A stretch of DNA of 9,945 nucleotides from Prosthecobacter debontii (GCA_945883455.1 CAMCXJ010000073.1:1-9945); one strand, 5' to 3'; positions 1 to 6,754 are shown, numbered from the stretch's first letter. The notes: generated from the sequence alone by a model not told the origin. Numbers and translations: made by a program.

Positions 1-1
1 C

Positions 2-64
2 AGGATTATCATGACGAATTCTAACCGCAACCTCGTCCCCATCAACCCCGAAACGCGACTCTAG
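2..64 (+). CDS. Possible C-terminal tail of an upstream gene (partial)
   Basis: The frame is open from the left edge to a TAG stop at 62-64 and encodes about 20 residues ending NLVPINPETRL. Its codons (AAC, CTC, GTC, CCC, ATC) end mostly in C, as in the real genes of this window, which is the only reason to believe it is coding. An ATG at 11 could also start a 17-residue peptide, but it has no good ribosome binding site. The product cannot be identified from so short a tail. It lies on the same strand as the peptidase gene that starts 66 bases downstream. Confidence 0.4.
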   Translation, partial: RIIMTNSNRNLVPINPETRL

Positions 65-130
65 CAGCGGGAAACAAGCGCCTTGCACATCTAGCTCCGG
101 ATGCCTTTTATCTTGTAGAAAGAAACACCG

Positions 131-1675
131 ATGAACCATCTCACCAAGCTCCTCACCATCACTTTTGTAACCATCAACCCGAGCGCCCCTGCCGAAGAAC
201 CGCTGCGCGAAATCACCGCACCGCCATCCAAGCTCTCAGCCCCCGCATTCTACAAAAAATACACGGAAGCCAGCGGCTACCCGTTCGTCGCTTCCGGCAC
301 CGTGAACGACTATGCCCTCCGCGAGGCAGCCTACCTCACCGACATGATGCTCGCGAAAATCCCCAAGGTGCGCGATGCCATGATCGAAAGCGGATCGCGC
401 CTCTGCCTCATCGCATGGAACGAGTTCACCACCGACCTCCCCGAGTTCGCCCATTTCAAACCCAAGGATTTCTGGGACGCCAGGGCACGCGGCACCGGCG
501 GCAGCGAGACCGATCCCTACTGCTCATGCGGCGAGGAAAATCTTCTCGGCTACCCCGGCGACCCGTATTCCACCGAGTCCATCCTCATCCACGAAATGGC
601 CCACAACATCCACCTCCGCGGCGTGCTACGGCTCGATCCCACCTTCGATGACAGGCTCAGGAAAATATACGATGCGGCGATGGCGAAGGGACTCTGGAAG
701 GGCAAATACGCATCGGTAAACGATCGTGAATACTTCGCCGAGGGCGTGCAGTCATGGTTCGACAACAACCGCGAGGAAGACCACGACCACAACCACGTCA
801 ACACCCGCGCCGAGCTCAAGGAGTATGATCCCGGCCTCGCCGAGTTATGCCGAGAGGTTTTCGGGGAAACGGAACTGAAATACACGCGGCCCGAAACACG
901 CCTCACCGGCCACCTCGCCGGATATGATCCCGCCACCGCGCCCAAATTTGCCTGGCCCGAAAGGCTGCTGGAACAAAAGGCCAAGATCCGCGCCGATGCA
1001 GAGGCGCGCGGCAAATCGAAACAAGGCGGGATCGAGCGGGAGATCCGCGATGTCTCAGGCTGGAAAGTCCATATCAACAAAATCCTCCTTTCCGAAGCCA
1101 ACCTCCCCGCCACCGAAAAGGCGCTTTCGCTGCTCAAACCCCAGCTTGATGAGATCATCCGCGTCGTCCCCACTCCGGCTGTCGTGGAATTGAAAAAAGT
1201 TCCCATGTATCTCTCACCGACCTATCCCGGTATCCGTGAAAGCGCGGAATATCATCCGGGCGCCGAGTGGCTCAAAGACAACGGTCGCGACCCGGCGATG
1301 GCAAAGGCCGTGGAGTTCACCAACATCGAGGTCTTCGAGGAGGACACCCGCCGCATGCCGAACTTCGCCCTCCATGAACTCGCGCATGCCTATCACGATC
1401 TTGTCCTACCGCAGGGCAGCGAAAACGCCGAGATACGCGCTGCTTACCAAACCGCGAAAGCCAGCGGAGACTATCAAAAAGTCGAGCGTACCGATGCCGA
1501 AGGCAACAAACGCATGGATGTCGCCTATGCGATCTCAAACCCCGCGGAATACTTTGCGGAAAGCACTGAAGCCTTTTTCGCACGCAACGACTTCTTTCCC
1601 TACACCCGCGCCGAACTGGAAAAACACGACCCGAGAATGGCCGCGCTGATCGTGAAGCTTTGGGGAGTAAAATGA
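131..1675 (+). CDS. Exported zinc metallopeptidase with two tandem gluzincin (lethal-factor-like) domains
   Basis: This 514-residue protein appears to be two copies of one zinc peptidase domain. Copy 1 carries HEMAH at 154-158 and EYFAE at 200-204. Copy 2 carries HELAH at 415-419 and EYFAE at 473-477. In HExxH...E zincins (gluzincins) the two His and the downstream Glu bind zinc and the Glu of HExxH is the catalytic base, so both sites look intact. After the third ligand both copies share TRAELxxxDP (225-234 and 492-501), which supports duplication. The HExxH-to-EYFAE spacing resembles the anthrax lethal factor catalytic domain family. That is a family-level guess, and the substrate is unknown. 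The N-terminus has a short hydrophobic stretch and a possible signal peptidase site after SAPA (residue 21), so export is likely but the signal is weak. The ATG at 131 follows an AGAAAG-type ribosome site. The gene ends flush against the convergent transporter gene. Confidence 0.8.
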   Translation: MNHLTKLLTITFVTINPSAPAEEPLREITAPPSKLSAPAFYKKYTEASGYPFVASGTVNDYALREAAYLTDMMLAKIPKVRDAMIESGSRLCLIAWNEFTTDLPEFAHFKPKDFWDARARGTGGSETDPYCSCGEENLLGYPGDPYSTESILIHEMAHNIHLRGVLRLDPTFDDRLRKIYDAAMAKGLWKGKYASVNDREYFAEGVQSWFDNNREEDHDHNHVNTRAELKEYDPGLAELCREVFGETELKYTRPETRLTGHLAGYDPATAPKFAWPERLLEQKAKIRADAEARGKSKQGGIEREIRDVSGWKVHINKILLSEANLPATEKALSLLKPQLDEIIRVVPTPAVVELKKVPMYLSPTYPGIRESAEYHPGAEWLKDNGRDPAMAKAVEFTNIEVFEEDTRRMPNFALHELAHAYHDLVLPQGSENAEIRAAYQTAKASGDYQKVERTDAEGNKRMDVAYAISNPAEYFAESTEAFFARNDFFPYTRAELEKHDPRMAALIVKLWGVK

Positions 1676-2620
1676 TCAGGTCACAGGGCTATGATGCGGA
1701 GTGCGTTTCCACTGCATCAGGACATTCGCCAGTGCGATCAGCGTACCACCAACCAGCAGCGATGGGTTGAGCGTCTCATTCGCGTAGGCCTGGCCCACTA
1801 TCCCGGTGAGTATCGCGGGCAGAAACAACGCGAAACCCGCCGTGAACAGCGGCTCGGTCGTGTAGATCAATCCCGCCTCAGTGGCTGGCAGACGCGGTTG
1901 CCACGTATTCATCAAGCCATAGGCTCCCACCGAACAAAAAACAGCAAGAACCAGCACGATACCAAATGAAGGCCACGAGCCGCCCGCCCGGATCACCTGC
2001 GAAGGTTCCGATGCCAACAACAGACTCAGCGGCAGATAGATCACCGCGATGAAAGCGCTCATCGCGAAAGTCACAGCCAGTCCCCGGTTTCCTGAATACT
2101 TGGGATTCTCCAGCGTGAGGATCTGGAATGTGAAAATGAACGCCGCCGCCAGCGTTGCCGCCTCGCCTTTCCCAATGCTCAGGTCGCCCGGCTTGATTCC
2201 GGAAAGGATCGCACCTCCCGCCAGCACGAGCAAGGTGGCGATGATGATTTTTGCACCGGGCAAACTCCGCATCCTCAGGCATGCCAAGAGAGGAAGGAAA
2301 ACGCAGTAGGCCTGAGTGAGGAAAGCCGAGGTAGATGCCTTTGTGTGACCCAGCCCCCACGCCTGCAACGCCATCCCAAGCCCGCACCAAACCGCAAGCC
2401 AAGCACCTTGTTTCAGCTCCGTCCGGGTGAGACGCTCGCGCGCCACGAAGGGTAACATGATCAGCGCCGCCAACCCGAATCGCGCCATCTGCAACCACAC
2501 CGCAAGGAAGACCCCGGATGCCTCGGGCAGCCGCATCCTTTGCTCACCATCCAGTGCCTTGATGAGGGGAAAACTAAGCCCCCAAAGGGCGCAGGCGAGG
2601 ATCAACATCAGGGCGGGCAT
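1676..2620 (-). CDS. EamA/DMT-family membrane transporter
   Basis: The 314-residue, very hydrophobic protein has about ten membrane segments arranged as two five-helix halves, the layout of drug/metabolite transporter (EamA) family permeases. The first helix begins at once (MPALMLILACALWGLSFPLI), with the small-residue/WG pattern typical of EamA helix 1. The second half contains a PRLPATEAGLIYTTEP stretch that matches the family's conserved region before helix 9. Such proteins export or import metabolites, and the substrate cannot be read from the sequence. The start is placed at the ATG at 2620, which has GGAG ten bases upstream on the coding strand. The frame stays open to 2770, but that extension is polar, unlike the family, and would run into the helicase gene. 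The gene is divergent from the helicase and convergent, with no gap, to the peptidase gene. Confidence 0.85.
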   Translation of the reverse strand: MPALMLILACALWGLSFPLIKALDGEQRMRLPEASGVFLAVWLQMARFGLAALIMLPFVARERLTRTELKQGAWLAVWCGLGMALQAWGLGHTKASTSAFLTQAYCVFLPLLACLRMRSLPGAKIIIATLLVLAGGAILSGIKPGDLSIGKGEAATLAAAFIFTFQILTLENPKYSGNRGLAVTFAMSAFIAVIYLPLSLLLASEPSQVIRAGGSWPSFGIVLVLAVFCSVGAYGLMNTWQPRLPATEAGLIYTTEPLFTAGFALFLPAILTGIVGQAYANETLNPSLLVGGTLIALANVLMQWKRTPHHSPVT

Positions 2621-2714
2621 TGCGGGGATGCTCCGCGTTTGCTCTCGAAACGGAAAGCGCGAAGAATCGGGACTTTCACTTTCCCTCACCGCTGCTATCC
2701 GCTTCGATAGCCCC
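2621..2714. other. Divergent intergenic spacer between transporter and helicase genes
   Basis: This 94-base spacer must hold the promoters for both divergent genes if the starts at 2620 (minus) and 2715 (plus) are right. I see a GGAG ribosome site for the transporter, but no convincing -35/-10 pair on either strand. If the helicase instead starts at the in-frame ATG at 2628, the spacer shrinks to 7 bases. Confidence 0.5.
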
Positions 2715-5669
2715 GTGCCCGCCTTCGACGAATCCACCCTGCGAAAAGCCGCCTCATGGCAGGATTTCAAGGAAGCTCAAATGCTGCTGAGCGCCGGCGC
2801 CGTCGCCACTTCCGAACGCACTGATAGCGGCTGGACCGGCAGCGTGCAGATCGGCAAACGCACCTACCGCACCACCGTCACCGCAAGGACGCCGACATGG
2901 TTCGACGCGAAATGCTCCTGCCCCGCCAACCAGCGCGATGCCTCCTTCTGCCCCCATGCCATCGCCACCGGCCTCCACCTTCTCGCCCCTCCAGCCCCGG
3001 CTCCGATCCGCGAAAAAACCGCTATTCCCCCGGTTGCCTGGAACATCCGCCTCCTTGGCACGTGGCAAAAATCCCTCGAAAAAGGCCACGCCTCCGTCTC
3101 GCTCGAAACCACCGACGATTTACCCTCGCCGTCCGACGAACGCCTCACCGCTTGGCTCATCGCCAACAAGGCCACCTCCGGGAAATCCATCCAGCTCGCC
3201 CTCAACCCCACCACCCTCCCCGCTTTCCTCGATACCCTAACCGACCACCCCCGCGTCACGGCAGACGGCATCCCGCTGTTTGTCGATTCCGGAACCCAGA
3301 TCCACCTCGCCGGATGCTCCATGGAAAACGGCTTCGTCATCCTAGAGCCATCCTCCGCCACCCTCCTCGCCATCGGCTCATCCTTCTGGCAAATCACCCC
3401 GGAATCCCTCGCGAAAATCGGCACGATCACCAACGAACTCCTACCCACCTTTCAAAACCTAGCCGACCGCAAGCCCGCCAAAATCGCACTCGATTCCTTC
3501 CTCACCCATATCGATACCCTTCAGACGTATCTCGATTTTTCCGCCTCGGAATGGTTCAGTTCTCTCCAGTTCATTCCCGCCACCCCGGAAATCGGACTCC
3601 ATATCGATAGTATCCGCCCGAAACTCACTCTCCGCCTGACTGCGGGATACGGCTTGGATAAACTTCCGCGCCTTGAAAACCGAACTGTCATCACCTGTAA
3701 CCCAGCTGCCGAAGCCGCCGCACTCGTCCTCCTCGCCCGCCAAATCGGCTCCAAAGCCGTTCCCGATCAAGAACTCACCGATCCACAGGCCATCCAAACC
3801 TTCCTCACCCGGACTCTCAAGTCACTCCCGCCCCGCTGGAAAATCTCACTCTCCCCGTCCGCCCAAGCCCTTACCTCCTCCTTCGTCTTCATCTTTCCAA
3901 AAATTCAAACGGTCGCTTCCGACGATCATTCGATTCGCTTTGATATGAGCTTCGAAACCAACACGGGGCAACTTCTATCCACAGCCGAAGTCCGCCGCCT
4001 GTTGCGCTCGAAAAACTCCACTTCCAACCAACTCGATGGCAAGCGTATCACTTTCTCCGAGGACATCGAAAATCTGATCGACCCGCTCTTCGAGGAACTT
4101 GATCTCCGCCAGGAAAACGGGTATTTCATTGCCAAAGCAGCCTCCGCAGAAATCATACGTGGAATCAGTAAAAACTTATTTAACTCGTTAAATACAAGCA
4201 ATTTACAAATACTATCTGAGATTGAAATTAGCGGAAATCCGTCCTCCTTGCACGCCGACCTACGACCCTATCAACAAAGCGGATTCTCTTGGTTAATCGA
4301 CCGTTTGAATCGTTACGGCGGCGCGCTGTTGGCAGATGACATGGGACTTGGTAAAACCGTCCAGACCATATCCTGTATTGAGCATCTGTTCACAGGTTGT
4401 TCACAGCCTGCCCCGGCGCTGGTTGTCGTCACCACTTCCCTGCTCGGAAACTGGCAATCCGAGTTCAAGAGATTCGCGCCAGGACGGAAAACCATCGTTC
4501 TCCACGGCGCGGGACGGGACAGATTGCGTGAGACGATCCATCCCGGCGATGTCGTCCTCACCACCTACACCACTCTCGCCCGCGATCTCGCTTGGCACCT
4601 GAAACAGGATTACCTAGTCGCGGTGATCGACGAAGCCTCGCTGATCCGTAACCCAGACACGGATTATTCCAAGGCGGTCGCCAAACTGAACGCCCGGAAC
4701 CGGATTGCCCTCACCGGCACGCCGGTAGAAAACTCCGCCCGCGACCTCTGGGCGATTTTCCGATTTATCCAGCCCGGCTGGCTTGGCTCCCGCAAGGATT
4801 TCGCAGAGCGTTACGAGCAGCCGTTACAATCGCCCGAAACCGCGGTCCGCGCTGGGCAGCTTCTCCGCATAAAGACCTCCCCGTTCACCCTCCGCCGCAC
4901 AAAGCAGCAGGTAGCGCCGGAGTTGCCCTCGAAAATCCTCATCGACGAATTCTGCACCCTCTCGACCGACCAATCCACCCTCTACCGCGAAATCCAGCGT
5001 GAGGGACAAAAGCGTATCGATGAGATCCGCGATTCCGGTCAGAACGCGGCCGCACGCATGCAGGCGCTCACCACCTTGCTCCGCCTCCGCCAGGCTTGCT
5101 GCGACCTTGCGCTGTTTGATTCAGAAAAACTCAAGTCCCTCCCCATCCCCCGCCGCTCCGCGAAGCTTGAACGCCTGCTGGAAATCACCGAACAATCGAT
5201 GTCTTCCGGCAGCCGCTTGCTGGTTTTTTCCCAGTTCCGTAGCCAGCTCATCGAGATCGAAACCCAGCTCCAAGCCCTCGGCATCTCTTCGCTGCGCCTC
5301 GATGGTCAGACCCGCAACCGTGCGGAACTCGTCGAGCGATTCCAATCCTCAGACGGTCCATCCGTTTTCCTGATCTCCCTGAAAGCAGGCGGCTACGGTC
5401 TGAACCTCACCGCCGCCGATGTCGTCGTCCACTTCGACCCTTGGTGGAATCCCGCCGCCGAGGCGCAGGCCACTGATCGCGCCCACCGCATCGGCCAGAC
5501 GAAGCCCGTTACTGTTTTCCGCCTGCTCACCCGAGGCACCGTCGAGGAAAAGGTCGTCGAGTTGCAATCCTCCAAAAAGGCCCTCGCCGAGTCCCTCGAC
5601 GAATCGGTCACCCCCACCGACGCCCCCGCATGGTCGGCGGCGGAGCTGGAGCGGCTGCTGCGAGATTGA
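2715..5669 (+). CDS. SNF2-family DNA-dependent ATPase/helicase with N-terminal SWIM zinc finger
   Basis: The protein is 984 residues if it starts at the GTG at 2715. Residues 67-81 form a SWIM zinc finger (C67-x-C69-x9-C79-x-H81), thought to bind DNA or protein. A long middle region (about 100-480) resembles the helicase-associated region of bacterial SNF2 proteins but has no motif I can name. The SNF2 ATPase core fills the second half: Walker A GLGKT at 544-548, a Walker B variant DEAS at 639-642, LTGTPVEN at 666-673, SLKAGGYGLNLT at 888-899 and DPWWNP...DRAHRIGQ at 908-928. These proteins translocate on duplex DNA and remodel protein-DNA complexes, and the bacterial role of this type is poorly defined. 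The GTG start is chosen because PAFDESTLRKAASWQDF fits the usual N-terminus of the family. An in-frame ATG at 2628 is the alternative, and the frame opens at 2427 inside the transporter gene. No clear ribosome site precedes either start. Confidence 0.92.
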   Translation: MPAFDESTLRKAASWQDFKEAQMLLSAGAVATSERTDSGWTGSVQIGKRTYRTTVTARTPTWFDAKCSCPANQRDASFCPHAIATGLHLLAPPAPAPIREKTAIPPVAWNIRLLGTWQKSLEKGHASVSLETTDDLPSPSDERLTAWLIANKATSGKSIQLALNPTTLPAFLDTLTDHPRVTADGIPLFVDSGTQIHLAGCSMENGFVILEPSSATLLAIGSSFWQITPESLAKIGTITNELLPTFQNLADRKPAKIALDSFLTHIDTLQTYLDFSASEWFSSLQFIPATPEIGLHIDSIRPKLTLRLTAGYGLDKLPRLENRTVITCNPAAEAAALVLLARQIGSKAVPDQELTDPQAIQTFLTRTLKSLPPRWKISLSPSAQALTSSFVFIFPKIQTVASDDHSIRFDMSFETNTGQLLSTAEVRRLLRSKNSTSNQLDGKRITFSEDIENLIDPLFEELDLRQENGYFIAKAASAEIIRGISKNLFNSLNTSNLQILSEIEISGNPSSLHADLRPYQQSGFSWLIDRLNRYGGALLADDMGLGKTVQTISCIEHLFTGCSQPAPALVVVTTSLLGNWQSEFKRFAPGRKTIVLHGAGRDRLRETIHPGDVVLTTYTTLARDLAWHLKQDYLVAVIDEASLIRNPDTDYSKAVAKLNARNRIALTGTPVENSARDLWAIFRFIQPGWLGSRKDFAERYEQPLQSPETAVRAGQLLRIKTSPFTLRRTKQQVAPELPSKILIDEFCTLSTDQSTLYREIQREGQKRIDEIRDSGQNAAARMQALTTLLRLRQACCDLALFDSEKLKSLPIPRRSAKLERLLEITEQSMSSGSRLLVFSQFRSQLIEIETQLQALGISSLRLDGQTRNRAELVERFQSSDGPSVFLISLKAGGYGLNLTAADVVVHFDPWWNPAAEAQATDRAHRIGQTKPVTVFRLLTRGTVEEKVVELQSSKKALAESLDESVTPTDAPAWSAAELERLLRD

Positions 5670-5670
5670 T

Positions 5671-5698
5671 GCGTGGCGGCGGATTTCATCCGCCATGC
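5671..5698 (+). terminator. Stem-loop just after the helicase stop codon; possible terminator
   Basis: GCGTGGCGG at 5671-5679 pairs with CCGCCATGC at 5690-5698 (nine pairs, one of them G-U) around a ten-base loop. A competing tighter form pairs GGCGGAT with ATCCGCC (5678-5684 and 5688-5694) around TTC. It begins one base after the helicase stop, where a terminator would be expected. No T-run follows, so it may instead protect the RNA 3' end or be a dispersed palindromic repeat. Confidence 0.4.
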
Positions 5699-5725
5699 CC
5701 AATGTTGATAACCTGACGCACAAAA

Positions 5726-5752
5726 ATTCGCGAACCTTCGCGAAATTTGCGG
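5726..5752. repeat. Three TTCGCG-like units at 10-base spacing upstream of mscL
   Basis: TTCGCGAA occurs at 5727-5734 and 5737-5744, and a degenerate TTGCGG unit sits at 5747-5752, so unit starts are exactly 10 bases apart. TTCGCGAA is itself a palindrome, and the pair can also fold as TTCGCG/CGCGAA around AACCTT. It lies in the noncoding gap before mscL. It may be an operator with sites on one face of the helix, or a copy of a dispersed intergenic repeat. Confidence 0.45.
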
Positions 5753-5763
5753 CTGAATCTTCA

Positions 5764-5791
5764 TTGCGAGGAACGTTGACGAACTTAGCAT
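5764..5791 (+). promoter_or_regulatory. Weak candidate promoter for mscL
   Basis: TTGCGA at 5764-5769 and TAGCAT at 5786-5791 are separated by 16 bases and match four of six positions of each sigma-70 consensus box. The position, about 40 bases before the mscL start and just downstream of the TTCGCG array, is suitable. The match is weak and could be chance. A better -35-like TTGACG at 5776 has no matching -10. Confidence 0.2.
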
Positions 5792-5828
5792 TGATTCGCC
5801 GCCGGAAAGCCGATTGAATAACTGCATC

Positions 5829-6206
5829 ATGCAGACACCAACTATCGTAGGCGAGTTCAAAGAGTTTATCCTTAAAGGCAACGCGATCTCACTCGCGGTC
5901 GGCGTCCTCATCGGCGCATCATTCGGAAAATTTGTCGCTGCCGTCACCGAAGGACTCATCAATCCTTTACTTAATCTGATCGGGGGCGATCCAACGATCT
6001 CCCTGAAAATCTGGGTCTTCGATGTGGGCATAGTTATCAATGCCCTCATCTCGCTGTTGATCACAGGTGCGATTCTCTTCTTCATTTTTATCCGCCCCAT
6101 GAACAAGTTGATGACCAAGGAGGCACCGCCCGCACCCGCCCCAGAACCTTCCGCCGAGGAAAAACTCCTAGCTGAAATCCGCGACCTCCTCGCCAAAAAT
6201 AGCTGA
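5829..6206 (+). CDS. mscL: Large-conductance mechanosensitive channel MscL
   Basis: The 125-residue protein aligns through its length with MscL, the inner-membrane pore that opens under high membrane tension and releases solutes during osmotic downshock. It has the N-terminal amphipathic helix (EFKEFILKGN), the pore-lining helix LAVGVLIGASFGKFVAAV (22-39), with Gly25 at the place of E. coli Gly22, a second membrane helix (about 65-90), and the cytoplasmic C-terminal helix ending EEKLLAEIRDLLAKNS. Two differences from E. coli MscL are visible. The Asp of NVVDLAVG is a Ser (Ser21), and the periplasmic loop is about 12 residues shorter. The ATG at 5829 is chosen because it matches family N-termini. 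An upstream in-frame TTG at 5814, preceded by GGAAAG, would add five residues. The Lrp-type regulator follows after 29 bases, so the two may be co-transcribed. Confidence 0.95.
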   Translation: MQTPTIVGEFKEFILKGNAISLAVGVLIGASFGKFVAAVTEGLINPLLNLIGGDPTISLKIWVFDVGIVINALISLLITGAILFFIFIRPMNKLMTKEAPPAPAPEPSAEEKLLAEIRDLLAKNS

Positions 6207-6235
6207 CCCCTGCCCCCTGACCCCTGACCCCTGAT
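6204..6235 (+). repeat. CCCCTGA heptamer tandem repeat between mscL and the regulator gene
   Basis: Starting with the mscL stop codon, a TGACCCC-type heptamer recurs about four times, with TGA at 6204, 6218, 6225 and 6232 and a degenerate TGC at 6211. Because the period is 7, TGA falls in all three forward frames. It fills the whole 29-base gap to the next ATG, so that gene has no recognisable Shine-Dalgarno sequence. Short heptamer repeats of this type are known in noncoding DNA of some bacteria. Confidence 0.75.
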
Positions 6236-6712
6236 ATGAAACTCCTCAACATCCTCCGCCGCAAAGCCCGCGCCTCCTACAAGGAACTCGCGGACATGAT
6301 CGATTCCACCGAAGCGGAGGTCGCCGGAAAAATCACGGCTTGGGAAAAAGACCACACCATCCTCGGATACCACGCAGTTACGAATCCTGAAATCATCGGT
6401 GACACGGCGGTTTCCGCTTTTATCGAAGTCCGCGTCACTCCTGAAAGGGGCGGTGGCTTCGACCGCCTCGCCATGCGCATCGCCCGCTTCGACCAGGTCG
6501 TTTCCTGCTACCTCGCCAGCGGCGGATACGATCTCTTGGTCGTCGTCGAAGGCCACGATCTCCGTGAAGTCGCCCGTTTTGTGTCTGAGAAACTTTCTTC
6601 ACTCGAGGGCGTGATCTCCACCGCCACCCATTTCCGACTCAAAACCTATAAGGAAAACGGCTTCCTCTTCGAGTCCGAGCCGGAGACAGAGCGACTAGTG
6701 GTCTCCCCGTAA
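6236..6712 (+). CDS. Lrp/AsnC-family transcriptional regulator
   Basis: The 158-residue protein has the two parts of an Lrp/AsnC regulator. The N-terminal winged helix-turn-helix (about 1-50) contains ASYKELADMIDSTEAEVAGKI. The C-terminal RAM ligand-binding and oligomerisation domain (about 57-138) carries the family's GGYDLLV signature at 96-102 and a STATHFRLKTYKENG end. Such proteins form dimers or larger oligomers, usually bind an amino acid and control amino acid metabolism genes. The RAM half resembles the subfamily often found beside aminotransferase genes (AlaR-like), but no aminotransferase is in this window. The N-terminus is a few residues shorter than usual and the ATG at 6236 has no Shine-Dalgarno sequence, only the CCCCTGA repeat. 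An operon with mscL is possible. The spacer downstream holds paired dyads that could be its own sites (inference). Confidence 0.9.
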   Translation: MKLLNILRRKARASYKELADMIDSTEAEVAGKITAWEKDHTILGYHAVTNPEIIGDTAVSAFIEVRVTPERGGGFDRLAMRIARFDQVVSCYLASGGYDLLVVVEGHDLREVARFVSEKLSSLEGVISTATHFRLKTYKENGFLFESEPETERLVVSP

Positions 6713-6718
6713 GGAGTC

Positions 6719-6734
6719 GGAACATTCCTGTCCC
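6719..6734. promoter_or_regulatory. Dyad copy 1, GGAACA-N4-TGTCCC
   Basis: GGAACA and TGTCCC flank four bases (TTCC) and form an inverted repeat with one mismatch. With the flanking C and G the arms reach seven bases. The same outer twelve bases recur 38 bases downstream. The form fits a binding site for a dimeric regulator. It starts six bases after the Lrp-type regulator's stop codon. No protein is assigned to it. Confidence 0.4.
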
Positions 6735-6754
6735 GCCTTCCCGACGCAGAAATA

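Noticed and set aside
83..111. Possible promoter TTGCAC-17-TTTTAT before the peptidase gene
   Set aside because: The match is three of six and four of six; in a short AT-containing leader this is easily chance, so it is not listed as a feature.
550..1206. Minus-strand open frame of 218 codons inside the peptidase gene
   Set aside because: It is antisense to the first active site and linker of the peptidase; the product is Ser-rich and lacks domain features.
1878..2498. Second minus-strand frame (206 codons) inside the transporter gene
   Set aside because: It is a frame-shifted shadow of the transporter; the true frame gives clean membrane helices from end to end.
4387..4406. Tandem TGTTCACAG at 11-base spacing, one copy close to a DnaA box
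   Set aside because: It lies inside the helicase coding sequence, encodes part of the ATPase domain, and is only two units with imperfect boxes. There is no other sign of an origin.
5393..6556. Long minus-strand open frame (387 codons) across the helicase end, mscL and the regulator start
   Set aside because: It is antisense to three well-supported genes, spans their noncoding gaps, and its translation is low in recognisable structure. Long antisense frames are common in GC-rich DNA.
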